DNA from: Welwitschia mirabilis
Taxonomy: Eukaryota > Gnetophyta > Gnetopsida > Welwitschiales
Assembly (NCBI GenBank): GCA_051453625.1
Contig: JBOZIK010000001.1
Coordinates: 111,357,113 to 111,421,112, forward strand
DNA length: 64,000 bases
Reading direction: 5' to 3'
Part shown: positions 23,700-34,389 of the stretch, piece after piece
Position numbering within the stretch: position 1 is the first letter of the stretch
How the letters are laid out: each line of letters begins with the position of its first letter
The notes under the pieces: generated by a model
What the model saw: only the letters and a program-made list of their open reading frames with translations
What the model was told of the DNA's origin: nothing
Databases searched by the model: none
Made by a program: the position numbers and the translations under genes

Positions 23700-24560
23700 T
23701 CTCCTTATTGTGTTTGTCTTTACTCTAGTGATTTTTGTCTTTCTTTAGGTTTGAACAAACTTTGACATCTTGGATGCATCTTGAAGATCAAAACTGTAGT
23801 TTTAGAGAAGAAAGCAAAACTCCAAAATAAAGTCAAGTAAAGTAAGCTCATATTTTGTGACTTTGAAAAAGTAGATAGATAAATTAAAGTTGGTAGAGTA
23901 AGAGCTTCAGAAAATATTAGAAGAGAAGACTAGTAAATTAAAATCTAAGAAAGAGAATAAGGTTCTTTATAAAATGAAGAAGAAAAATGATTTTGAGACC
24001 AAGATCTGTAGACTCCAAGAGCTTCTTACGTTGCCCAATTAGAAGGGAGAAATTAAAAAGGATGATTATGCAGAAACATTAGATAATCATCTAGGTAGCA
24101 TAGATTCATTGAAAAATATTCACTAAAAGGTAAAGTATTATTAGTCAGAGTTTCTAGATACCTAAGATTAAATCAGAAGGCATAAGGGGATAACAAAAGA
24201 AAACCAACAATAATCCATAGGACAGTTATTCCTTACATGTAACAAATAGAAGGGATTTATTAAAGCTTGAAGGTTGAGGGTCATTATTTCTATTTCCTTG
24301 ATGTCCCATTCAGTCAATTCTAAAAATCACACTACTCAGTATGCTTTGATTGTATGGATAAATTAGAAGCTTTTGGATAGGTGCATGTCTTTGGGAACTT
24401 TCTTATTCCCTAGCTTTACTTTCATAGAGCTTGTGATTGAAGTAAGAAATCATATAAAATCCTCGAGAAGCTATTCTTTCCTTAATCTCCAAGGTTTATG
24501 TTTGCTTTTGCAATGTGGATTATTCCTTCTTAGGGTTTTGATTTCCCTAAAGTGTTAGTA
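23700..24560 (+). pseudogene. Unrecognised coding-like fragment, lysine-rich, coiled-coil-like
   Basis: Plus-strand translation of about 23,900-24,130 gives a charged, heptad-like text (for example SKLKSKKENKVLYKMKKKND, then RLQELLTLPN) ending with KKDDYAETLDNHLGSIDSLK. Stops are few at first and then frequent. A second open stretch (24,373-24,558) follows in another frame. I cannot assign a family. A captured host-gene exon or a gag-like region of an element are both possible. It lies next to the TBCC pseudogene but on the opposite strand. Confidence 0.3.
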
Positions 24561-24612
24561 CATTTTGTGAAGTCGATAAAGGAATAGAAAAGGAAAAGAC
24601 AACTAAGTCCCT

Positions 24613-25430
24613 TCAAACCTCTAACAAAACACACCAATTTAGAGAAGCCACAGCTTTAAGCCACTTGAACTCATCCTTTTTAGACCACATTCTAGTATCT
24701 TCACTGAGATCACATTTCCTCAAGTCTTCTTCAACCTCTTGATATAAACCTGCATGTGAAGCAAATCTCACACAGTTAGTGTACTCAGCAATTGGCTAGT
24801 TTCAAACTCTCAAATAGAAGTTGGTATTATGAATATGAATCTGATGTGAAGCAAGCATACGCAAAGAATTCTTCACATTCTTCCACAAGAATAGATTCCA
24901 TCACAGGACCAGCATACACATAGCAACATTTCAATCCATGAAGAAATAGAGCTTGCAATTCTCCTCTCAAGAAAATTTATAGTTCCTAAGGTCTGATAAC
25001 TAAAATTTGCCTCCTTCAAAAACATCCAAATCCAAAGTCACTCCTTCTCTGTTCTTAAATCCTAAGCTTGAATATTTTCCTTTCTCTCACAAATAATCTT
25101 TCTTCTTAGTTAAAGAAATCTCTTTGCATTCTATGTTATCATTGCACTTAGCTCTATGGGCTTCACAAGCAACACCTAAGGTTAGACTTTTCTTGCTAGG
25201 TTTACTTTTGAAAGCAAACCTGTTTTTTGGAAAAAGTTGTGACATTACCATGTTTCAAACGTTCCCTAAGCTCTGTAATCGCATTTTGTGTAGAATGTAC
25301 TTTGTAAGGCATCAAATATGTGAGTTCTATGTAATAAGTTTCCCAAATTGCCTATTTCGATTTCAGTCTCTTCCAAAATAGATTTTCTCTATGAAATCCT
25401 GCGAGGATTTTGAAGTTGATACTGGTGAAG
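24613..25430 (-). pseudogene. TBCC: Tubulin-binding cofactor C (TBCC) pseudogene
   Basis: Minus-strand frames give the C-terminal TBCC domain in order: PKNRFAFKSKPSKKS (about 25,185-25,232; linker before the domain), GFKNREGVTLDLD (about 25,020-25,065), ALFLHGLKCCYVYAGPV (about 24,900-24,952), MESILVEECEEFFA, ASHQIHIHNTNFYLRV (about 24,796-24,850), then VRFASHAGLYQEVEEDL, DTRMWSKKDEFKWLKAVAS and LNW, ending at a TGA (24,613-24,615). These match the family blocks GPVxGSILIE, ASHQIRIH, DFYLRVRSRPI, VRFAP and DFxWLxxxxSPNW. TBCC stimulates beta-tubulin GTP hydrolysis in the tubulin-folding complex. Frameshifts and stops (the RSRP block reads stop-N-stop-P) make it non-functional. No intron is evident between the linker and the stop. 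The N-terminal spectrin-like part is unrecognisable beyond about 25,430. Confidence 0.88.
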
Positions 25431-25439
25431 TCTCTATAA

Positions 25440-26400
25440 ACAACTCGAACATCTAGGGTGTGTTAGAATTCTAAAGGTGCAAATACTCCTCCAGCCAGAA
25501 TACTCTCTACGATTTGAGAAGAACTGATATTGAAGGCCTGAAGGCAAGTCCAAGAGGTTCGGCAAGGAAATCAGAGTCTACAAAAGCACTCAACAGCATC
25601 GCAGGTCACATTCACATGCTGTAGAATCGTTAGAAAGTATCGATAAATCATCTGAAATAGGTAGAGTTAGGTTTGAGGCGTAGCCTGTGTATGCATGGCG
25701 TAAAACCACGCCATCAACACCGGACAATAGCCTTCCTTGTCGAGCTTCCTGCAGGCCATCCATACCGCTCCGTGAGTCTCCTCCGAAAACTCCAACAAAC
25801 ATTTTTTTGATCCTCATTTTCTACTTGCAGAGCGGGAAGGAACTCAGTCGCACGCGGGAGCAGACTACCACCTTTTTTCCTTGCTTGCATCTCGTTGAAA
25901 CCCTAACTAGATAATCTCAAGCGCATTTCCCCATAAAGAAAGTTCCACCAGAAAACTAGTCCTGAAAGAATTCTTACCGATTAAGAAATCTCCAGGAGAA
26001 CTAGGTGACAGATCTTATGAAATGTATTGACCTGTTTCCTGCGCTTACGACTACGGAAATGTCTCTCTCCAGATTTTCGAATCTTTGCTTAATGGAGAAA
26101 TTGGCAATGGCATGCCTCCCTCACCTGAGCTGTCCATACGATACAAAACATGGCTCGTAAAATGTGATTAAGATGGACAGACAGTGAGCTATCAATTAAT
26201 CCGACCGAAAGATTCTTATAATATATATTCAATTATTGATGCGGTTAAAAAATTTTTGTTGTTTGTCAAGGATGCGACATCTGGTGTAGATGTGCAATGC
26301 CAAAAAAGATGCTACCAGAAAGCTAGAAGAGACGTGGTCAAAAGATACAAGAGAGTAGCTGATCATCACTTTCATGCTTAAAATGCAAGTATAGCCATCT
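25440..26400. other. CpG-containing, less AT-rich segment upstream of the TBCC pseudogene
   Basis: CG dinucleotides are frequent here (for example CGCACGCGGG, CCGCTCCG, GCGCTTACGACTACGG) while the surrounding elements have almost none. A telo-box-like AAACCCTAA lies near 25,898. The minus frame 25,590-25,817 (75 codons, MRIKKMFVGVFGGDSRSG...) and the plus frame 26,184-26,381 (65 codons, basic, VKKFLLFVKDA...) are open but match nothing I know. The segment could be the promoter and first exon region of the gene from which the TBCC fragment came. Not proven. Confidence 0.5.
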
Positions 26401-26847
26401 ATATCTAAATTAATGAGAGAAGACAGATAGATGGAAATAAACTAGGCATTATTAACATCTCTTCCATCTTTACATCCTTTATTTAGTATTTTACTACCCC
26501 TTTTTTTGTGTTTGTTCAATAATCAAGTAAAGATATGCAATCATGATAGCTCAGCCTCTATGGAGCCGGGAAAGGCCTAAACTACATCACGTGGTTCTAG
26601 ATTTACTTTTGTTTTATTTAATTTCGTATGTTTATTGTCCTTTTGTTCCTAAAAGCATGTAGTATAAATTATACAAGAAGGCGTATGCTATGCCAATGAA
26701 TATGGTACAAATGGCTGAAAAGATATGCTTACTTCATTAGGTTTCCCAAATTCTTAAGATCTTAATGAAACATCCTATGCTTTCATGGAATAAAGTAACT
26801 CCAAACTACAAATTTGCTCTAATGTTGAGACATATAATAGCTTCACA

Positions 26848-26865
26848 ACCTACACTCTAATACCA
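26848..26865 (-). other. Degraded iMet primer-binding site of the Tekay-like element
   Basis: The minus strand reads TGGTATTAGAGTGTAGGT immediately inside the right LTR. The expected TGGTATCAGAGC is matched except for C->T and a final change. Its position and strand set the element's orientation. Confidence 0.75.
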
Positions 26866-26868
26866 AAA

Positions 26869-28733
26869 TGTAGCACCCTAAAATCTAATACAAATAACTT
26901 CAACCTTACTCAGATACCCAAATATAACATCTCAATATTTTCCAAAGAATATGCATTAATTAGAAACTTATCGTGTTTTAAATGACTTTAAGAATATAAG
27001 TTTATAATATCAATTACATATTATTTGAGAATACGCAATCTAAAACTTAGATTATGGGTCACAATAATAAATTTACAAAACACACACAGGCATATATCTT
27101 TTGCATTAAACATTTGTAATCCTTCTAATGAAAAAGAGATAAACACATTGCAAAATATCCATATCACTTCCTTAAATAAAATTGAATACAATATTCATGT
27201 TTACATAGATAATAAAATTTATTTAAGATATCCAAGGTCCTCTAACTGCATGCATCTAAAAAATAAGCAAGAAAATAGCTCTCAATCTAAATTACATTAG
27301 CTAGCTTATTTCAAGGCCTTATTTGTAGTAGGTCCTGCAAATGTAAGCATGACATGAGAACTGTGATCTTCATAGTTACCAGTACGGACCATGGCAGGGT
27401 TTAGGTAAGGGGATTCTATGAACAAGATAGGATTCTCAAGAAGAATCGAAATGTGACTAAGACAATATAAGAATGCAATTCCAAACAATCTAAGATGTAC
27501 TGTCAATAATTCAAAGTGCATCGCATAATATGACCAAAACAACATTTTCAATTTATCTAATTGCAATCATCCAGCAGGGGCCTATCCGCTCCCTTTATTG
27601 TCTGAAGGTAATTTACAGTAATCTGCATGCATATATTCAGAGGGGGATCATCTACTTCCTTTACTTTCTGGAGGTAACTTATAATAATCCAACACATCTA
27701 AAGGAGCTTTATCTGCTCCCTTTACTCTCTAGAGGAAGTTTGCAGCAATCTAGAATATATCAATATAAGTCAACAAAAGGTCACTAGCTCAAATCATGAT
27801 GGGAAGGGGTCGAGATGAAAGAATCCTAAGCAAATCATGATGCAAGGTGTACGATTCATGAATAGAACATACAAGCTTTAACAAAATGTGAAATAATAAA
27901 AAAGGTTTTAAGGGATGCAAGCATGACGAAATGGAAGGAAATGTAAGAAATAAGCAAAGAACTATACAAAAATTAAACCATAAACCATACCAAAATAAAG
28001 ATTTGAAAATTTCTAGAGATCTAGAATCCCAAAGGCTTCCAAGCTCTAAGTTGAAGTTACTAAGACTCAATAGAGAAGGCTTTTCAAGATAGGAAATAAG
28101 AGAAGAAGAAGGTCCAATTTATAGCAGAGGATGAAGGATGTAAAAAGACATGAAAAGATGAAGAGACACCATTATCAAAGAAGGTGGTGAAGATGGAGGA
28201 TGTGGTGGAAGTTATGAAGGTGGTGGAAGTAGTGAATGTGGTGGATGTGGTAAAGGTGGTGAATGTGATGGAAGTGGTGAAGGTGGTGGGGATTCTGTTA
28301 CCCTACCATGCCACTGGGTTCATAATATTTCATCATCATAATAATACTGCATTTATTAAAATAAGGAATAAAATGATTCACCTCAATAATATAATTTCCA
28401 TGTTTAAATAAAAGAAAAATACAAGTTATTAAATAAGGAAAATAATGCAACCACTAACTTATCCACTAACATGAGCACTACCTTAGCCATAAAAGATCAT
28501 GATTAATTACCAAGAATTTACAACAAAGTCTAATATTATGTCTATTACAAATGAAAAGACTTAAAATTAAAAAAAAATTCTAGCATAAATTTTTCACAAT
28601 ATAACCATATCTCAATGATAGTAATAATAAGTATAATAACTAATTTAGCTTGTGGACCGTATAACAAGAACAAAATTTATTTTAATTAAATTTTTGAGCT
28701 AAGTCTTTGGACTTTGAAATTCTAAATGTGATA
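26869..28733 (-). repeat. Right (5') LTR of the Tekay-like element
   Basis: It starts TGTAGCACCC (plus strand) and ends AAATGTGATA. It is collinear with 10,806-12,162 plus 21,346-21,829. It contains the three-fold internal repeat (about 27,570-27,760) and the GGTGGAAG minisatellite (28,180-28,290). The small open frames at 27,025-28,411 have no family resemblance and are not genes. Confidence 0.85.
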
Positions 28734-31369
28734 GCCTCTAAAGATTCCTCTCAGTGCCCATACCATAATCATCTTATTATTATACCTTTTTATGCCAAAT
28801 TTATGATTCTCAAGCATTGGAAGGATATTTTCTATTCATTTTCCCTCATTTTACTTCATTTCTTAGTTGATCTTCTATCTATATTAGCTTTGGAAACCTT
28901 CTACATTCCTTATTCACATATTTTTCTATCATCTAATTTCATTTTTAGCCTCCTAAACCATTTTATATACCACTTCTCATCATGTTTTCTCCCATTTCCA
29001 TTCATCTGGAGGGCATTGGAGTGGTGGTGAAGTGCATGTGATTAGGTAGTGTAGGAGGAGGAGAAAGCATCAAATCTTATAAGAAATTGGATGGGGGACT
29101 AATGGAAAGGGTTGCGCATTCTTATAAAATCGAAAACTGTTTCTTTTATTATGTTTTCCATGCTTTTTATTACTTGATTTATGCTTTTTTTCATAATTTT
29201 CTTTCAATGTAATTAGACTTTTATAGCTTGTAGTATACATAGTGCTATTTAGATTATAGAAAAATTAGTACCTTGTATGAAAATCTGAGGTTTTTTACAT
29301 ATTGGTCACTCTTTGTCAAAATAAATCATGTGTTTTATTTTTCTTCTCTTTCTTTCCTCCATTCTTTTCATTTTCTAATACATTTCTCATAATTTCATCT
29401 TTCTTCTAAATCAATTGATGTTGAATTTCTATTCTTTTCTCTCTAGTAGCAGTAGAATATTCTAAAAATCTATTATTTATGCTTTTATGAAATTAAATTT
29501 ATACTTTATTTCAAGGATTCTTCTCTCTTATTTCTTCTTTCAAAAAATCGAAGTAGAATAGTTAATTTTAGAGGTTTTTTTAGCCATAACATTTTCTTTG
29601 CAACTCCTATGGTTCTGAAATTTTATTAGTAGCTTCCTGTCAACATTTTTCGACTTTATTTCTAAAAGTTTCAGAACCTAAATTTGGCTTGTAAAACCCC
29701 CTTTTCGACCATTTTTAATCTGATGTAGTTTTACTTCTGATTTGTTAAATATTTTTTTTTTGAATTTTGCATGATGACTTTCTCAATCATTTTTAATGTG
29801 TTTTCAGAAATTAAATATTTCATCTTGCAATATGTTTTATGTATCTTCAGAATATGGAATTCATTTTTCCTTCTTATGTTTTATAGTTTTCTTAATATTC
29901 TTGGCCAAAGTAGAGTTGACTGTAATTTTTGCAATTTTTCTAGATGAATTATTTTTGATTGGTTGCAATCGATTCTACGTAATCTTGAATATCTAGTTTT
30001 AAAACTTATTTTATAATGTATTCTAAGGAATTTTAAAGTTCTGAATTTTTTTAAGTCTCTTTCTCTGAATTTTCTCTGTTCCTTTTCTCTCTCTTCATTT
30101 CTTCTTATTTTATTAGTTAAAACTACTCAAAATTAATTAGGATTACTTTGATCTCATGAATATTCTTATGCTGGTTTTTTAATCAATTTCTTGTTTATTT
30201 AAAACTTGATTTTAACTTTTCAATCTTTTATAATTCATTTTATGCTTAAGTAAAGAGCTATCTTTCAAGTCAAATATGTTGCAATTTAGCGAAAATCTTT
30301 TTTGTCTCAAATAGTTTACCTAATTAATTTGAAGAATCTAGATTTACAAGTGTTATAGTTTGAGTCTAAATTGATGTACATTGTAATATAATAAATTATG
30401 ATNNNNNNNNNNNNNNNNNNNNNNNNNNNNNNNNNNNNNNNNNNNNNNNNNNNNNNNNNNNNNNNNNNNNNNNNNNNNNNNNNNNNNNNNNNNNNNNNNN
30501 NNTGTGCTCCTAGATTCTCAATTGTCATAGAAACTGAGCATTTATCTGTTAGTTTATCTGCAAAACAACTTAAAATACCTTATCAAATACACTTAAGTTG
30601 GCGTCGCAACACTCCCATATATCAAGGTCTAAATCAGGGAATCAAGGCTGAAGAATTAGTGGTCTATAGTTAAATGATAATGGTTCTTGATCCAAGACTT
30701 TGTTCATTTTTTTCAAGAAAGAAAACTTAAAGATGAATTTCTAAGTGCATCACTTCTAGCAAATCAGATTTCCCCCATCTTACTCGGATGAATCTCTTCA
30801 TGTGGATAGGGTTTATCCCACATGCTAGTTTTCCCATAACAAGTTACCTTATTTTCACTCTTTCTTGTTTATTAGAATGCCATTATTATTAGTGTATACC
30901 TATGAATAGCTCTTGAGATTTAGTCCATTTTCCTTGGAACAATTTTCTACCATGTTATATGCCCATGAAGGTTTTCTTATTTTCACATTATGTTGTTTGG
31001 AAAAACATTGCAAAGTCAAGGCCATTAAGGGGTGTGAAATAAGGATCTTTAGACTAATCAAAATATACTCAGTGAATAAAAGGAAGTGCTATCAGCCATC
31101 AAGGAGGAGGGCATTAGTAGTGGGAAGCTTTATCATACCCTAGAACCTTTGACTTTCACTTCCGCCTTCATACACAGTCAAATTGTGCTTTTACACCTGT
31201 ACATTTTCATGGTTATTTTATATCATGTATATTAAACTAGTTGTATTTCACTTAAAATAAAGAGTTATTTTATCATATGAAGTGATAGTTTGATAAGGTA
31301 ATTTTAATATTTTCATAAGAGTTCATGCGATATATTCCATCAATTCAATACTTATGTGCTTTCACTATA
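28734..31369. other. AT-rich stretch without recognised gene
   Basis: Long T-rich tracts, no element coding motif. A gap lies at 30,403-30,502. The phrase CTGCAAAACAACTTAAAATACCTTATCAAATACACTTAAGTTGGCGTCGCAAC (about 30,558-30,608, quoted in part) has a relative at about 38,833-38,885 where GGCGTCGCAAC has become TAGTAGCACAAC. The open frame at 28,707-29,030 is hydrophobic and probably accidental. Confidence 0.45.
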
Positions 31370-31533
31370 TTTGCAATTCAACCTAGGAGGTTTCTTTATG
31401 ATGAAATTTGAACTTTTTATACTTAATTTTCTTTCCCTATGTTGAATTATCATTTTAAGTACACATTTATTATCTAAAGGCTTAGAGCATAATCTTCTCA
31501 TTTTAAAAATTGACTTTTTACTTTGCTCAAAGT

Positions 31534-31551
31534 TAGCACCGTTGTGAGGGA
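31534..31551 (+). other. Degraded tRNA-Asp-type primer-binding site
   Basis: TAGCACCGTTGTGAGGGA corresponds to TGGCGCCGTTGCCGGGGA of Athila-type elements at 13 of 18 positions. Four of the five differences are C->T or G->A. Confidence 0.7.
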
Positions 31552-31899
31552 ATACTTGTTATTTTTATGCGAAATATTATACTTTTCTTTGAGAATTTAC
31601 TACAATTTTAGAAGTTGATTGTTTTTAGGTGCTTTCAATATTACAATTGTATTTACAAGCTTGTAAGTAATATGTTACTCTATTAAGCCTTCTAGGTGCA
31701 CACATTCTAACTCATACTAAATTTTTGTGCATCTCCTCTCTCTCTCTCTTTTTTTTTTTTTTTTTTTTTAATAATGCTATGCATTCATGAGTATAAATTA
31801 GATTTACACTAGTGAATGTTTGTAGAGTTTTAAACCATCTTCACCTCATAATTTACCTCTACCTTTGGTTTTATCTCCACTTGAATTTAACACTTTTTT

Positions 31900-33060
31900 T
31901 CAAGCTTCAAATACTCTTTTTTCTCAAATGGCTATACTGTTGAATCTTAACCTACTCTTAGTCAGCTTGTTAAAGGTCATCAAACCAACTCTCTTATTCT
32001 TTTACCCATGATGCTTCAACATTTATTAAAAACCTTAAAGTTTTTTTAACTTTTCATGGTTTAGATCATGAGGATTCTTATGAGTTTTTTGAATAATTTG
32101 ACTTAGTTTGCAAGATTATTCCTCAAGATTATCCTAATAAAGCTAAATTAGTAATTCTTACTCTTATCTTAAAAGATAAAGCCAGACATTAGCTTATCTT
32201 AGTTAATCATAACAATGATCTTTCAGATCTTAGTAAATTTAAGGAAGCTTTTATTAAAAGATTTCTTCCTCCTACTCATATTAATTAAATGTGAAAGCTT
32301 ATTAGTAGTTTCAAGAAATCTTTAACTAAATCTTATTCTAAAACTTTTAAGCATTTTGAAGGTCTTGTAATTAAAATCCCAGTTATTGTTTTGAATTTTG
32401 AAGATTAGTTTAATCTTTTCTAGAATTTCTTCATAAGGAAACTAGAAAATTAGTAGAAATGTTGATTACTAGAGATTTATTTAATTTTACACTTGATGAA
32501 GCATGAACGAATTAGAAGATTTAGTAGAAGTTACTTAAATGTGGAAAAATGTTGATAATGATTATGTAAGAAGTAAATTTACCTTGAATGAAATTTTTCA
32601 TAAGGATAAATCTCATGATGAATTAGTAAAGAAAATGTAAGTTCTATCTGCTCAACTTGAAAATCTTAAATTAGAACTAGAAAATCTTTAGAAACTTCTA
32701 ATTCAACCTTCTTCGAGTTTTTTTTTTTTTTTTTGTGAGTTCTATTAAGTAGAGGATTACTTCATAAAATTTTGTAAAAATTTTAAGGCAACTTAAAATG
32801 CTTTACATAATTATCATCTTTCTAAATTTCATGCCTTTAATCAAAATTACCATGCTTCTATGCCATTGAATAAGTATCCTAACTCTCATCTAAATGATTT
32901 TCATTAAAAGTCTTTTCATTCTTATAACAATAATCAATCTCAATGGCAATCTAAATCTTTACCTCTTTGTCCTCCGCAAAAAATAAATTAGAAGAAATAA
33001 TGAAGTTATTAGTGAATCAAATGGGACAAATGCAACAAATTATTAATTTCATATTCCAAT
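31900..33060 (+). pseudogene. Athila-like gag
   Basis: At about 32,060-32,360 the translation shows F-GLDHEDSYEFFE, IPQDYPNKAKLVILTLILKD, KARH-stop-L, then FKEAFIKRFLPPTHIN and ISSFKKSLTKSYSKTFKHFE. These match the capsid pattern (FxGLxxEDPxxxLxxF, LFxFSLxDKAxxWL, FxxKFFPPxxxxxLRxxI, ESLxExWERFK). The stop at 32,190-32,192 replaces the conserved Trp (TGG->TAG). The rest to 33,060 is Asn/Gln-rich with many stops. Confidence 0.7.
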
Positions 33061-33559
33061 AAGAAAATAAAAAGGAGAATCATTGTAATTTACCCTCCCA
33101 ATATATGTCTAATTTAAAATTAATTAATGTGATGGAAGAATGCATTAATGTAAATGATATTAGATTAAAAAGTAGAAAAGTAATTTTGAACCTAGTTCAA
33201 AAATTAAAGAAGATGTAAATTTAGATAAAAAAATTGAAAATCTTAAATTTGATTCTAGGAAAAAGTTTTAAAAGATAAAATTCAAAGATTCTATTCCTTT
33301 TCCTAGTCATCTTCAATTTAACAAAGGTTATAAAACTATGATGATATACATAAAATTTTCAAAGTTGTTAATATTAATCTTCCCCTTCCTTCTTATGCAA
33401 AATTTTTTAAACACTGACTTGCAAAAGAAAAATCCAACCTTATAGAGAAACAATTAATCTTACCACATTTGCTACTTGTGTTTTACAATAAAAAATATTG
33501 ATGAAATATGATGACCCTAGATTTTCCACTATCTCTATTACTATTAGTGACCATATTAT

Positions 33560-33925
33560 TAATAAAGCCTTAGTAAATTTAGGAGCTAGAGTCAATCTTA
33601 TACTGAAATCTATTTTTCATGCCTTAGGATTAACCATGCTGATCACACTGATGTAATTCTTTCTATGGCTGATGAAACCTTAGTTAAATCCACTAGAATT
33701 TTAAAACATGTCTTAATCCTAATTAATAAATTAATTTATCCTATTAACTTCATTATTCTTAAAGTTCCCATGGATTTCATTAATTACCCCATTATTCTTG
33801 GTAGGACTTGGCTTGCTACAGCACATGTGAAAATTAATTATAGATCTAATGCATTAAAAATTATTTTTGACAATATTTTCATCTGCTTAAATGTGTTCCC
33901 TGATTATAAGAAAAAAGGATATTAA
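33560..33925 (+). pseudogene. Athila-like aspartic protease
   Basis: ALVNLGARVNLI (33,567-33,602) corresponds to the active-site block ALxDLGASVxLM. The catalytic Asp is Asn here (codon AAT at 33,576-33,578), a G->A change. An 86-codon open stretch (33,665-33,925) continues with MADETLVKSTRILKHVLI, PINFIILKVP and YPIILGRTWLATA, matching ADxSxxxPxGxxxDVLVxV, PxDFxVLDM and PxILGRPFLATA. In a live element this enzyme cuts the polyprotein. Confidence 0.8.
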
Positions 33926-34389
33926 ATTGAATGAACTTTTACCTATGCCTAAAATTTAACCTATAAGTGATGATTTATTTTTAATCTTAAATAATAAGCT
34001 TTGTTTGGATGAAAAATATGAATTACTTATTACATTTTATTTAGATTCAAATGAAATTGGTAGTCCTATAGAATACATTTATTTTAAAGATTTTAATTAT
34101 GTTTTTAAATAAATCAAAATAAATGTTTCTTTGAATAATGTTTTTACAACTAATAGTATTAGTAATGAAAAACTAAAAGCTCTACTTGATCATTTAAAGT
34201 ATATCTTTCTATGTAGTAATCAATCTAAACTTATTATGATTAGTGCTCATCTTACTGCTTTTAAAGAAAAAGAGCTTATTGAATTATTAATTGAAAATCC
34301 TTAAGATTTTACTTGGTCTTATCATAATCTCATTAGTGTTCATCATTCTATTTGTTCTCATCATATTTCTTTAGAACCTAATATTAAAC

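Larger units (their letters stand above)
10806..28733 (-). mobile_element. Tekay-like Ty3/gypsy element, probably non-autonomous, with nested insertions
   Basis: Two direct repeats of about 1.84-1.87 kb bound the element. The right one is 26,869-28,733. The left one is split into 10,806-12,162 and 21,346-21,829 by a 9.2-kb insertion. On the minus strand the internal region starts with a degraded iMet PBS (26,848-26,865) and ends with a GAGGACGAAACCTCC...AAGGGATGAAG polypurine-type tract (21,830-21,860), the arrangement of Tekay/Del chromoviruses. I see no gag-pol in the 5.0-kb interior, so it is best called a large non-autonomous derivative. Flanks gccca (10,801-10,805) and gcctc (28,734-28,738) may be a worn 5-bp target duplication. 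LTR identity by eye is about 85%, mostly transitions. Confidence 0.8.

Noticed and set aside
25590-25817. Candidate first exon of a host gene (75 codons, minus strand)
   Set aside because: It has no recognisable domain, does not join the TBCC frame and could be a chance opening in higher-GC DNA. Listed only within the CpG-rich segment.
25895-25910. Telomere-type repeat (AAACCCTAA)
   Set aside because: A single unit; telo-boxes of this kind are common near plant gene starts and do not indicate telomeric DNA.
28707-29030. Hydrophobic 107-codon open frame, plus strand
   Set aside because: T-rich sequence gives Phe/Leu/Ile-rich frames by chance; no family resemblance or neighbouring exon.
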